A stretch of DNA of 64,000 bases from Takakia lepidozioides (lineage: Eukaryota; Streptophyta; Takakiopsida; Takakiales; Takakiaceae): contig CM060734.1 in the NCBI GenBank assembly GCA_030704615.1, positions 22,940,001 through 23,004,000 of the forward strand. The letters run 5' to 3'. Position 1 is the first letter of the stretch; every line of letters begins with the position of its first letter. Of this stretch, positions 22,490-33,303 are shown piece after piece. A model generated the notes under the pieces. The model was not told the DNA's origin. It made no database searches and saw nothing but the letters and a program-made list of their open reading frames with translations. A program made the translations under genes and the position numbers.

Positions 22490-22994
22490 TGTGTGGACTA
22501 GTGACTGCCATAGTGGGCAGCATAGTGGCAGCCTAGTGACTGACTAGTTGTAGCCTAGTGGTTGGACTAGTGGTGGACTAGTGGTATACTAGTGTGTGGC
22601 GTGCACATGTGTTGTGTGGTTTTGGACAACGATGTAGTTATGTAGCGATATGTATGCGCACGACAGCTGTCAAGTTATTTTACCACTAGTGTGAAACTAG
22701 CTAGGAAATAGCTAGCTTTTACATATTGACATTTGGGATTGGCCCAAGTGTCAATCCAGGGGTCAAGGCAGATTTAGGCCCTGGAGTGGTTATCTTCACG
22801 GCAAACGCGGGAGGCTCATCTTTCTCGAGTTGAGCCTCACTGCGCCTAGCTATGGCGCCGTAGTGTGGATTCCCCATGGCGTGGGGTGCACTTGGCTTGA
22901 CTTGTATTTGAGTGATGAGTTTATATATGCATGAGTTTAAGCTTCAGCTTTGTGAGCTCGCATGAGCTTGTGCTTGTATTCTTCTTCTTTATCA
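22490..22994 (+). repeat. 3' LTR (tgtgtggact ... ttatca)
   Basis: It consists of block X (22490-22665, tgtgtggact to cacgaca, rich in actagtgg words) followed by block Y (22668-22994), the part shared with the left end. Total 505 bases, TG...CA. Confidence 0.6.
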
Positions 22995-22995
22995 T

Positions 22996-23184
22996 TGTGT
23001 GGACTAGTGACTGTCATAGTGGGCAGCATAGTGGCAGCCTAGTGATTGACTAGTTGTAGCCTAGTGGTTGGACTAGTGGTTGGACTAGTGGTGGACTAGT
23101 GGTATACTAATGTGTGGCGTGCACATGTGTTGTGTGGTTTTGGATAACGATGTAGTTGTGTAGCGATATGTATGCGCACGACAC
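22996..23184 (+). repeat. Second copy of LTR block X
   Basis: 189 bases matching 22490-22665, with an extra ggttggactagt unit. It begins tgtgtggact and ends cacgaca, directly after the 3' LTR, and is followed by unrelated sequence. It may be the start of another, truncated LTR in tandem. Confidence 0.65.
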
Positions 23185-23298
23185 GGGTTTTGCTAATGTT
23201 ATCAAGTTTCCGCGTGTTTCCTACTGTTCTCAAGTCTACGCGTCTTTGCTACTCTTGCGTGTGTGTTCTGATGCTGTTCTTGCAGGTCGCCGTGCATC

Positions 23299-23640
23299 AT
23301 GAGCGGATCTTCAGAGTTGCGCACGTCATTCCTATTGTCACAACTTCGGAACAGCGTGCAAACCCCCCCAGATGGTCTCTCCAACCACAGGAACCTTGTA
23401 TGGACTCCTGCCATTTCAAGTGGAGGTGGACATCGCGTGAATACAGATGTAACGGTCATTCCTTGGACAAGGATCCAGGATTTTGTCGCAGGGGAGGAAG
23501 AAAGGCCAGAGGCACCCACTCATTTCAACAAAACGGTGCCTAAAAAGCGAAAACATGAGGATGGCGACCTGTTGGCTCCAAGGGCCAATAGTTGCTCCCT
23601 TCTCATAAAGTCCGTGTTCTCCTTTGCGGTTTCTTTGCAT
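23299..23640 (+). CDS. Possible 5' exon of the ParB/methyltransferase gene
   Basis: A splice-acceptor-like ttcttgcag at 23277-23285 precedes an open frame with protein-like composition (VNTDVTVIPWTRIQDFVAGEEERPE, shown in part). A basic stretch KKRKHEDGD follows and could be a nuclear localisation signal. It has no domain I can name. Assignment to the downstream gene rests on strand and position only, and a MITE lies in between. Confidence 0.3.
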
Positions 23641-23714
23641 TCTTTGCTATTCTGTTTTGTGAAAATGCTATGCTCTGTTGGGGGGCTAAAAATCCATGAA
23701 CAGTGAGCAGTGAG

Positions 23715-24198
23715 CAGTGAGCAGGTTTTGCCGAACTTCACCGAACCGCCCGGACCTGTTTGCCAAACCACTTCCAGGTTCGGGATAGTTTCAAGGTTCG
23801 GGATAGGTTCGGTTTATAGAATATTCCCATTTTGGATTCCAAATGAGATTTTTACTAAATTTATATTGCATATAACCCCTCAAATATTGAAGGTTTGGCA
23901 CCGAACACCATTTCATACACTAAAAATATATATTTAAGGAAAAAAACTAAAAAATTAAAAAATCAAATAAAAAATTAAATAAAACTGTTTTTAGAAAACG
24001 TAGGTGCCGTGCCATAGGTTCGAAAGTGGTCCGAACTGGTTCGGCATAGTCTCGGCACAGGTTCGGAAGAATATTCCTCGACAAAAATATCCCTCCACAT
24101 AGGCTCGGCACTGGTTCGAAGAATATTCTTTGAATATTTGATAAATTCCATGAATATTCCCTTAAGTTCGGCACTGTTCGGCAAAACCTGCTCACTAC
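23715..24198. mobile_element. MITE-like element with terminal inverted repeats
   Basis: The left end gagcaggttttgccgaac (from 23,716) is complementary to the right end gttcggcaaaacctgctc (to about 24,196). Inside are many gttcgg/ccgaac words and AT-rich filler, and no transposase. The left flank has a triplicated cagtgag. No clear target-site duplication. Confidence 0.65.
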
Positions 24199-24532
24199 TA
24201 ATGAAGCCGTCACAAAAAAGACACATGTCAAATTTATGTTTGCACACGCCAAGAACCCAAAACAACCGCGCAAAGGAACAGCTGTCCCAAATAGGTTACG
24301 CTATTTTCACTGTCACGTACGTTCAAGTATTGGACACGCAAGAAGGAATCAAACGGTTCCAGGGACACTTCCAAAACGAAGGGACCCCGGAAGAAAGCGA
24401 GTCTGTTCATCATTCTTGTTTCTTAGAGGAAGAGAGGAAGTCAAGCTGAAGAGGGTTCCTTGTTCGGTTCGGAAGAGGAGGAAATCATTGTATTTTACAT
24501 CGGTTAGAGAGAGGCTGAGATCAAGAGAGCAA

Positions 24533-25000
24533 ATGACGAGGCGTCGCATGCAAGATAGTGCAACGCTTAGGCAGCATGTGAACTTGGAGACAGATCAAGC
24601 AGAAGAGCATGTAGGAAGTGAGAGTGAGGTCGTCGCAGTTGCAGCAACGGCTGGAGCAGTGAGCGTAGGTAACCAAACAATGCCAGCCGAGTTCATGCAC
24701 GAAGACAACACAACAGAAGGAGAGCAGTGGATGCCATACCGGGATGAAGTCAGCAAACCCTACATCAGACAAAAATGGTGATCATTCAATATCCGCATAA
24801 TATTGTTATCATTAGTCTTGATGTTTTCCATTCCATGTGGGATCAATACATTGTTTTTTCTTATGTTCAGACCGATGAAAAAGGGAAGAGGAAAGCTGCA
24901 GAGGGCGATCCGAGCGATGCAGCCACGAAGCCGAAGAAGGCGAAGGGATCCATAAGTTCTCTCAAACGCACTTCTCCCTCTTTACTGATAGTCCCCCGAT
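24533..25000 (+). CDS. Possible N-terminal exons of the ParB/methyltransferase gene
   Basis: An ATG at 24533 opens a hydrophilic frame to about 24,777. A second stretch beginning after the acceptor ttatgttcag (exon start 24871) is Lys-rich (EKGKRKAAEGDPSD, KPKKAKGS), resembling a nuclear localisation segment. The second stretch is in phase to begin a codon, but the exact donor joining the two, and the donor leading on to 26,583, could not be fixed. Low-confidence exons. Confidence 0.35.
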
Positions 25001-25008
25001 GTGAGAAA

Positions 25009-26517
25009 AGCGATGATCAGTGGCGATCGTCGCTTTACAGAAGACTGTAGTTGGTGTCTTATTTCAGCAGATTCAGGAAGTTCGGCAGGCAGGAAAGAAT
25101 ATATATCAAGGCGAAAGTGATGATCGGTGCCGACCATCACCTTCGCCATTGCTTTATATAAGCAAAGAATGCGATGTTCATTGTGATTCAAGAGTGACAG
25201 GGAACTAAAGACGCATCTTGCAATGACGTCGAAGCGATGATCGGTAACGATCATCGCTTTGAGGTCCATTCCCTTCTTGTTCAGAACAGTTTAGAAATGG
25301 CGTGGTCGTTCAGGAAAGTGATGATCGGTACCGACCATCACATTCAGCTCCCATTGTTTGTGCATCCCTTGGCACTTAAATAGTGATGGTCGGTACCGAT
25401 CGTCACTTTCGGCAATGACTGCATGTTAACCCAAAATCCTTTCTCGCATTGGAAGCCTTTGTACAATGAAATTCTTTAGGTGGAGAAATGTCCATTCAAC
25501 TTCATATTTGGAATTGGAGAAACAGCAAAGTGATGGTCGGTGTCGACCATCGCCTACAAGTCCATTTCTATGCTCTATATCTCATACAATGAAAATGCAG
25601 AATTCTGTTGTGAAGTGATGATCGGTGTCGACCATCACATCCAGACCTCATGGGTTGTGCTTCCCAAGGCAGTCTGATTGTGATGATCGGTACCGACCAT
25701 AAGTGTTTGAACGGTTTGGCAATACACCAGAATCCATAAAAGGAGACCAAGTTCAGTGGGTGAAAGAAAGGATTCTGACTAAGAGTGATGATCGGTGCCG
25801 ACCATCACACTCAGACGTCATGGGGTTCGCTTCCTAATGCAATCTGATTGTGACGATCGGTACCGATCATCACTTTTTGAACAGATTGGCAATGCACCAG
25901 AATCCAAGAGAGGACATCAAGTTCAATGTGTGATAGAGGGGATTCTGACTTACAGTGATGATCGGTGCCGACCATCACATTTAGACCTCATGGGTTGTGC
26001 TTCCCAAGGCAGTCTGATTGTGATGATCGGTACCGACCATCACTTTTTGAACAGATTGGCAATGCACCAGAATCCAAAAGAGGACATCAAGTTCAATGAG
26101 TGATAGAATGGGTTCTGACTTCTAGTGATGATCGGTGCCGACCATCTCATTTAGACCTCATGGGTTGTGCTTCCCAAGGCAGTCTGATTGTGATGATCGG
26201 TACCGACCATCACTTTTTGAACAGATTGGCAATGCACTAGAATCCAAAAGAGGACATCAAGTTCAATGAGTGATAGAATGGGTTCTGACTTCTAGTGATG
26301 ATCGGTGCCGACCATCACATTTAGACCACGTGGGTGTTTGCATCCCAATGCTGTCTTGTGGTGATGTGCGGTACCGACCATCGCTTGCATCATCCTGATG
26401 GTCGGCACCGATCATCGCAGTCTAGTGAGAAAGAAGTCAAGGTGCATTGGGAAACCAAGTAGGATTTCAATTCATTTGTTAGAAGACAAAGTGATGGTCG
26501 GTACCGATCGTCACTGT
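25009..26517 (+). repeat. Intronic array of 24-bp palindromes (18 copies)
   Basis: The consensus is gtgatgrtcggtrccgaycatcac in one-base-degenerate form. Copies start near 25009, 25115, 25231, 25316, 25380, 25527, 25613, 25679, 25781, 25849, 25953, 26018, 26124, 26190, 26294, 26360, 26396 and 26489. From 25781 to 26388 they alternate at spacings of about 65 and 105 bases, forming about four 170-bp tandem units that share the sequence between palindromes (for example gattggcaatgcaccagaat). Most differences are A/G or C/T changes that keep the arms nearly complementary. Four further copies lie in later introns of the same gene. Confidence 0.85.
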
Positions 26518-26582
26518 GTTAAAATGTCTGTTTTCCTGAACACCAGTTGAATGTTGCTGTTGTGGCGGTTTTGGGTATGCAG

Positions 26583-29500
26583 AAGAATGTAAAGTCCAAG
26601 CAGGCAAAAACAGATGCAAAGGGCTGTGGAGAAGGGGACGACTCCACAAAGAGTTCTGAGAACAGCGGAGACACTGACGAGCCTGAATTGCACTACCTTG
26701 ACAAGGTGAAACAACTTATGTCATATCAAACGGTAAATTCCCAGGAGGTTATTAGGGACATGATCGTCTTTGGAGGACGTCTTGAAATCCCTCTCTGCCG
26801 GATGATCTCCATGCCTGTTGTTCGTCCTCCACTTTCGCATGACATTACCAAGTTGGAAACAGATTTCGTGCACGGGTATAGAATGGGTGCACAAGTTTTT
26901 TACGTCTCACTGAAGGATACTAATGGTCACAGCACAAAAGTGAGCCCAGAGATTACGGACAACTGGGATGATTGCTGGAAGGATGTGAATGACGAGTTCG
27001 AAGACTCTCTGCTGCTTGGACATAACACCCAGCAGTTCTGCAACCACATGTTCTATGTCTGGGACGGGAACCATCGCTTGCTAGCTTGGATGGGGTACAT
27101 TGCGAAACACCATTCAAAAGACAAGGACAAGCATTGTGCTGTGGAGGCAATGGTTCTGGATCCTGGGAATGACATCGCCAGACTTTTGACAGCTATGCAT
27201 GACGTGAACAAGTAGGACTTCCTCAGAAACCCATAGCCTTTCAAATTGCATGTTGTGCGCATTTCAAGTCCAAACGTTAAATATTTCTTACGTATGCAAT
27301 GTGTATTCCCTGTTTGCAGATCGACAGAGAAATCACATGTTACTACGAGCCTGGTCCACACACTATTCCGCATTCAGAGAATTGGTTTGATGAAGCTTGA
27401 TGAGTTCCGCACAGTGCTACATCCTGATGTCATCAAGAAGTGCGAAACAGGAAGATCTGCAGGGACCTGGTACTCGTTGACCCGAGATGCATTTTTGGAG
27501 TACATGTATGCGGTATGGCCCAAACCACTTCTTCCTATGTTATTACATACAAATTTGCAATTGTATGTCTGCTAATCCAATCGTTGATACTTGCAGCAAG
27601 AACTGGCAGAGGCCGCCGAGAGGGGGAAATCTGAGTACTACCGCACTACAGTAGAAGAGTTGAGGACTGCTAAAGGAGTTGGAGCAGCCATAAAGAAGGA
27701 GTACGAGATAAGGAGAACGAAGCTGATGTCGGCCTTCCTGAAGCAATTGAGAATAGTGGATCCCGGACTTGGGGAGGAGTTCCTTCTCCAAATCAAATCC
27801 CACTACGACAAGCATGTACATCCAGAGATGCAACAGGAGAAATTGCACAGGCTGGCTCTCTCTATGGTTGACAACCAGACAAAAGTGAGATGGCTTGAGA
27901 TTTGGAACTCGAATCAGACGGTGAAGGATCTGAATCAGTTCCCAAAAAGCACAATCCAGCCTGGCACCAAGGTCGAGGGAATAAGTGATATTGTTTTTTA
28001 TCAGTGGCTTCACAAGGCCACATTTTGGAGTCAGGTATTTGTGGATTCAAGTACCTGTTGTATATGAAATATCCTATAGCTTTGTCATGCGCAATTCTGA
28101 TACATGTTCCCATTGCAGCTGGAGAAACGCGCCATTCTTGTCCTGGAGCAGAATTTGAAGGACTTGAATATTTCGATGGTCTCACCACCACAGATGACCT
28201 TGGAGGCGTACATTAGAAAGTGGAAAGGTCTCACGTGGCGGTACTGTTTCTTGCAAGAGTTCTCCAAGGATGGCAACATATTGAGGTCGAACGATTTTGA
28301 CAGTCAAGTTGGAGGGGAGTGGGCGATGATGCGTGTTGTTTACAGGTGCAGTGCCATATGCCTATCCAGCACATTCTTTAAACTTTTGTCATGCCTCATT
28401 GAGAGAAGCTTTGTATTTCTTTTCTGCTACACAGCAGTTTGGTGATGGTCGGTACCGATCATCACATCCACTGCTATGATATTCTCCAGTCAAACAGTTG
28501 TCACTGCTGATCATGTCTTTGTTTCCATCCTTAATCCTGCCTCTGTTATCATAGGCAGTCTGTTTCTGATGAATGAAGTGATGGTCGGTTCCGACCATCA
28601 CATTTCCCATTTGTGCAGTCTACATAATCATAAGGATTTTCCAACCCATGTTGCATTCTCTCTCATGTGAAAGTGATGATCGCCACCGATCATCACTTTC
28701 TTCTGCTTTCTGATATCTTGTTTTGGGGGATGGTGTTATTTTGAGCCTCCGCAGGTACACTAAATATGTGTTGATGGAAGGAAAACACCTGAGTGGAATC
28801 CCAGATTACCTGGACATGTGGTCCGATCCTGCCAACGATCCCACCATGTACACAGCTGGTATCTTGAGGGACTGGAGTCCTGCCCACTTCAGGGACTGTG
28901 GATGGTACCTCGACTGCCCTCCAGAGCACACGACATTTCAAGAGCAGCAAATGAACAACCATGCGGAGATGCTGGCACCTTTGAACGACGAAGAGTACCA
29001 GAGGAACATTGCTTCATTGGCCGCCAAGGAGCCAGACGCGCAGGCAACTCCACAGAAAGGCAGGAAGGCGGGTCGAAAGGGGAAAGATCCAAAGGCTCCG
29101 GAGGTAGTAGCCAAGTCACCTGGGAAGCCTAAGGACAAAGAGAAGGAGAAGGCTAAGGGGAAGGAGAAGGCGAAGGAGAAAGAGACGGAAAAGGAGAAAG
29201 GTGAGGACAAGGAGAAAGATGAGACCGCTGGGAGGTACACCCTCACTGTTCAATGTCCATTCGATGCCAAGCCACACCCTTCCCGTGCGGACTTGGCAGG
29301 GCAGATCAAGATTGTGAATGAGGGATGGCTGGCGATGATGGAGACTCGGAGAAAGAGTTACTCGGGGGTGCCATCACCAACTTGGGATAACATGATTTCA
29401 TTTCTTAATCTGGTAAGAATCTTTCTCTTCACATGGGACTTTCGAATTTTGTGTATGCCAATGTAGATGATGGTTTCTGTTGGGACCCTCATTTCTGTTT

Positions 29501-30500
29501 GACTTGAAATTATACCGGTATGCTGCAGGTGAGCAATGGTCCCTCATTCGTATGCGGTGTTCAAAAACCCTTTGCCGCTGACATGGTCATCCTTGACATC
29601 CCAGACGGCCTGCCTGTCCCCGACGTTCCTCCAAAGGGAAAGACTCCATCCTGGAACAGATTCGATGAGAACTACTGGAGTTGGGTATTCGGCTTCTGCA
29701 ATAATTTCCTTTCAGATGTAGGAACGCTTTTGCTCTTCCAGTCATGTGATAAGGATAGTCGTAAGGGTCTGGCATCATACCTGAAGTCGTCTGGGTTCGA
29801 AATTCTGAGGACATGGAATTGTGTGAACATCCTGTACCTTCTGAAAGGTGGTTGCCCTGGACAGCTGGTATGGCACCGCCCTACTCTGAACTGTTTCCCA
29901 ATGTCTTTTCAGTTGTTTCTGCTGGCTTGCTCTACCACCATATGTGATGATCGGCACCGATCATCACAAAAACATTCCATTGTAGTTTACATTTGCAGTC
30001 CATGTTCTGTTCTTTCCTGCGCCAGAATTTCTTTCGAATTTCTATGTCTCACTCCTACCTTGCATCTTTGCCAGACAAGGATGTTTGAGGCAATTTGCCT
30101 AAGGCGGATTTGCACTTCCAAAACACCTTCATCCGTTCGCAGCTTTGAAATTTCCGACCAAGGGTGTTTTGTCAACCCCCCATATGAACTGCATGTGGAT
30201 GACATGCTGTACAATTTCATGCACTCCAGTCAGACAGCCAAAAGACCAGACTCTTCCAGTTTGCATCCGATTTTGCATCCTCTACAACCTTCTTGAGGCT
30301 TTCTGTCTTGGCAGGTGCAACTTACCGTGCTTGCAAGGTTGGTGGGAGAAGCCTTTTTGGCATGGAGGGCGACACCGAACTATTCAAGAGTGTCCTCCTC
30401 CCTCTTGTGTTTGGCTCTACGTCTGGCACACAGACCAAACAAATTCAAATCAGAAATGATGAGGATACCGAGGATAAGCAGATCGACAACGACTTCTCAT
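26583..30500 (+). CDS. ParB-like / N6-N4 DNA-methyltransferase-like fusion protein (multi-exon)
   Basis: Predicted exons: 26583-27211, 27320-27512, 27597-28034, 28119-28345, 28755-29412, 29529-29867 and about 30230-30500. Introns are GT-AG and the first five junctions are phase-consistent. Exon 1 has a ParB/sulfiredoxin-like core: GGRLEIPLCRMISMPVV, then FYVWDGNHRLLAWMGYI and VEAMVLDP. The middle exons are helical and end in a Lys/Glu-rich linker. Exon 29529-29867 has ADMVILDIPDG, WSWVFGFCNNFLSDVGTLLLF and LKSSGFEILRTW, like motif IV and the following strands of permuted N6/N4 methyltransferases. The last exon has VLAGATYRACKVGGRSLFG followed by MEGD, like the SAM-binding motif I. ParB-methyltransferase fusions are known in bacteria and phages. 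The catalytic DPPY-type motif is degenerate (DIPD), so activity is doubtful. The last exon's start and the gene's terminus are unresolved. Confidence 0.6.
28441..28700 (+). repeat. Three more intronic palindromes
   Basis: Copies of the 24-bp palindrome lie at about 28441, 28578 and 28672 (the last reads gtgatgatcgccaccgatca+tcac), all within the intron 28346-28754. Confidence 0.8.
29943..29968 (+). repeat. Single intronic palindrome
   Basis: The copy gtgatgatcggcaccgatca+tcac is a near-perfect palindrome in the intron after 29867. Confidence 0.8.
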
Positions 30501-30850
30501 GTGAGTAAGTCAGCCATGGAAATGTCATTCCAATTTGGGTGCTTGTTCAATTTTGCATACATCAAAATTGCAGTAATAACTTTTATCATGCTTTGACTTG
30601 TAGGAACGACAGCGATGGATCTTCAGGAGAAACCCCCATTTGTGCTGAGACTGTTTTCGACAGTCCCCTTTCCACTTTTGTGCTTCTTGTCTATGCCGAA
30701 GCAATGGCACTTGAAATGGCCGAGGCTCTATCCCCTGACTTCTTATTGCCCGATCGCAGGAGTAGCCATCGTAGATCCGGAGTTCTGAAATTCTTGGACT
30801 TGGATGCAGTGGACGCGGGGATACATTGTACTGACTCTAGATCAGACTGA
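30501..30850 (+). CDS. Possible terminal exon of the ParB/methyltransferase gene
   Basis: The preceding exon ends at a strong donor (cat|gtgagtaag at 30500/30501). After a short intron, two frames are open: one acidic (ETPICAETVFDSPLSTF, ending TGA at 30848-30850) and one compatible in phase with an acceptor at gacag|cgatgg. The reading phase does not settle which is used. No known domain. Confidence 0.25.
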
Positions 30851-30959
30851 ACTTCGCATTTATTTTGTTCAATTTATATCCTATTCGGAACTCATTGAAT
30901 TCCCTTGCCTCATTGCATTTGTTCTAGCAGAAAAAAAGGTGATTCAAACAATCTACTCG

Positions 30960-31210
30960 GATTCAAATGTCAATCTCATGAATCCATCCCCTCAACCCCT
31001 CACACTCATGTCATATCCATTGTGCATTCATCTATTGTGTATTCATGCATCCTCCATTCAAGAATGTTTTCCATCATTCAACATCCATCCCACATTCATC
31101 CATTGTACTCTCATCCATCCCACATTCCTCCATTCGCTTGCATTATTCCCACATATCCATATATTTCTCATCCACTCTACATTCATCCATCCTGCATTCA
31201 ATTGTTGCTT
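30960..31210 (+). repeat. attcatccat-type simple repeats
   Basis: Many irregular copies of cattcatccatt/cccacattcatcc. A similar wording, on the opposite strand, occupies the insertion inside the LINE at about 2975-3055. Non-coding; no gene recognised from 30,850 to 31,540. Confidence 0.55.
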
Positions 31211-31543
31211 TCAGGTGGGGATGACCACGTCCTTTTATTATTTCGTCGAACTTGTTTCCGCGGTTGAGGGTGCTCTTCCGCGGAAATACAGTCTGCTTCT
31301 TAATTGGCGCGCGTTGACGTGGCTTTTAAGCTCGATGACGTGGAGTGAGCCCGGTGATGTGGCGTTCGTTTAAGGTGACGTGGCGTGAGCGCAACCATCC
31401 CTGTATATAGAACAATGAACATATCGCCATTAGACAGAACCGGAGTCAATGGTCAACGCCGGAGTCAATGGTCAACAAGTTTTTGAAATTCAAATTCCAA
31501 ATTCAAATTTTCCCGCCTAAATTCAAATGTACCCCCTTAAATT

Positions 31544-31841
31544 GTGACGTCCGGGCGTCGCACTTTGCGACCCCCAGACGGTGCTAATTCTGCATTGCAG
31601 AATAGGGTTTTCTTATTCTTATTCTTTTTCTTTTTTCTTTTTTCTTTTTTCCGACGCCCGGGCGTCGCAAATCGCGGTTTCGCATATTTGCGACCCCCAT
31701 TGGTCGTAAATTTGCGACGTTTTTTTGGCGACGCCCGGACGTCGCAAATTTGGTTTTTTTTTCCGCCCGAAAAGGTCTATTTTACGACGCCGCAGGGTGG
31801 CCGCGGCGTGGAAACCCCCCCCCCTTTTCCTGTAGTGCTAG
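31544..31841. mobile_element. DNA-transposon fragment, right end ...ttttcctgtagtg
   Basis: The palindromic word gcgacgcccgggcgtcgc and variants occur near 31545, 31652 and 31731 in alternating orientation. The segment ends with a C-run and ttttcctgtagtg, that is, cactacaggaaaa read inward. This resembles CACTA-type termini, and a similar end cactacagcaaatggggggg occurs at 62,564. I found no matching left end and no transposase. It abuts a gypsy RT/RNase H fragment at about 31,842. Confidence 0.45.
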
Positions 31842-32265
31842 TGGTCGATTTGCCAAATGAACCAAAGCCTGATGATCAACAATAAACTTAAAGCGATTGC
31901 CTAGTAAATAATGCCGAAACTTTTGAACAGCATAAATCATTGTCAATGCCTCTCTTTCCGTGGTGCTATAGTTCTTCTCAGCCGTTGTCAGCAGTCTGCT
32001 TGCATAATAGATTGATGAGTCTATTGTGCCTGTCACATTCTAAGCCAGAACTGCTCCCAAGGTGATGCCTGATGCATCACTGTGTACATGGAATGGTAAA
32101 TCCCATCTTGGATTGATCAGGATTGGTGCTGATGTGAGTGCCCTTTTTAGTGAATCAAATGATTCCTGGCAATCTGGAGACCATTGGTATTTGCCTTCTT
32201 CAGCAGTCTATAGACTGGTGCTGCTCTGTGAGCATACTTGGCCATGTACCTTCTGTAATAGCTTG
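31842..32265 (-). pseudogene. Gypsy RT thumb / RNase H fragment
   Basis: Minus-strand reading: an RT connection segment (KYQWSPDCQESFDSLKRAL), then RNase H (FHVHSDASGITLGAVL, YYASRLLTTAEKNYSTTERE, FIVDHQALVHL). One frameshift lies near 32,195 and a TAG near 32,038 sits where Gln is expected. It probably belongs to the A/B family, since it is exactly the region deleted from element A. It ends abruptly where the plus-strand pol extension of element B begins. Confidence 0.75.
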
Positions 32266-33303
32266 TTACAAACCATTAACAAAGAGATGCTGGGAAGAGT
32301 CAATGCCAATAAGTTAAAGGGATATATTGGTATCCATGACAAACCATTGCAGCACGATTTGCATGTTGAAACGCAAAAATAGTCACGGGCTGCGCCAGTG
32401 ATACCAACGGAGTATGGAGCACTTGTCGCTAAGCCGAGCGTATATGACCAGGGCGGGAAGTACAAGTATTCGCATAGCTATCACAACCCAACACTGCGTG
32501 ACACAGCCTATCACAGCCCAACACAGCGTGACACAGCCTATCACAGCTCATCACAGTGTCACACAGCCTATCACAGCCCACCACAGTGCTACACAGCCTG
32601 TCACAGCCCAACACAGCCCAAGCAGGTTACACAGTCCATAGGGTCAGTGACAGGTGAACGCGGGTTAACGTCAAAAAAGTGGCCATCAAGTGAAGAAGAA
32701 GTTTGGAAGTCAAACTTGGAGAATATGCCACGCGGAGAGGGGAAGTCGGGGGCATGCTTAGAAACGGACACGTGGCCACTAAGGCGAAGCACACCGCACT
32801 GCATCAATTGCAAAAGAGGGTTTCATCATGCAAGTGGACAAATTGGGCCGTCAAAGTACCTACCCGGTACAGCCGCTAAGACTATTTGTGGGCCCATTAA
32901 TGCATTCAAAGTAAGGGTAACGGAACACTTTTCGAGTACAGAAAAGAGGAACCTATGCCACATGTGCTGTCCTACTGGACATTCCAGGTGGGAATGTCCA
33001 CGGAGAGGAGTGGAATTAAGAAGTTACCTAAATAGGCAACGGCCAATCAGGAGTGCGAATTACGTGCAGGTGGTTTCCTCCAAGAAACAAGAACAAGAAA
33101 TAGGAAGTATTATGAGCGGAAGAGTCGGGGTGGCTCCGAATAGCCAGTGTCTCGACGGAAGGGGCAATCAAAGCACTAGCTTTGTAGCTATGGTGGATGT
33201 AACGGATTACACATTCGCTTTACTTCTTACGCAGTGGCGCAAGGACGGACGAATTGAGAGTACATTTTCTCTCACTCGATACTTGCAAGCCCAACAGGCT
33301 TAC
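32266..33303 (+). pseudogene. Element B: pol C-terminal extension, part 1
   Basis: The frame starts LQTINKEMLGRVNANKLKGY, the residues that follow the GPY/F domain of integrase in element A. It continues through in-frame translated minisatellite repeats (DTAYHSPTQR-type, 32,486-32,640), an interrupted Cys-rich stretch (HMCCPTGHSRWEC, resembling a zinc knuckle) and FALLLTQWRKDGRIESTFSL, up to QAQQAY at 33303. There it is cut by element A and resumes at 43754 in the same reading frame. A TAG at 32380-32382 replaces a Gln present in element A. Function unknown. Confidence 0.7.

Larger units (their letters stand above)
11950..22994 (+). mobile_element. Ty3/gypsy-like retrotransposon encoding a DNA methyltransferase and a PHD finger
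   Basis: The order, once the internal inversion is allowed for, is LTR, long leader, Gag with two CCHC knuckles, aspartic protease, DNMT3/DRM-like C5-methyltransferase, RT, RNase H, HHCC plus DDE integrase, PHD finger, polypurine tract and LTR. A 327-bp sequence beginning tgtcaag and ending ttatca is present at both ends (11950-12276 and 22668-22994). The polypurine tract implies that the complete LTR is longer (22490-22994), so the left copy lacks its U3 start. No target-site duplication was found. Several stops and frameshifts, YIDE in place of YIDD in RT and Asn for the second catalytic Asp in integrase mark this copy as defective. Retrotransposons carrying cytosine methyltransferases have been reported from charophytes and dinoflagellates. 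I recall this from the literature and cannot check identity here. Confidence 0.85.

Noticed and set aside
25009-26517. CRISPR-like array
   Set aside because: Repeats are regularly spaced in part, but they are palindromes with repeated, not unique, spacers, lie in an intron of a eukaryotic-type gene, and have no cas genes nearby.
30160-30200. NPPY in the frame downstream of the methyltransferase exon as the true motif IV
   Set aside because: The tetrapeptide fits N6-adenine methyltransferases, but it lies in probable intron sequence after a good donor at 29868, is not followed by the expected strand pattern, and the frame stops before motif I. DIPDG in the preceding exon is better placed.
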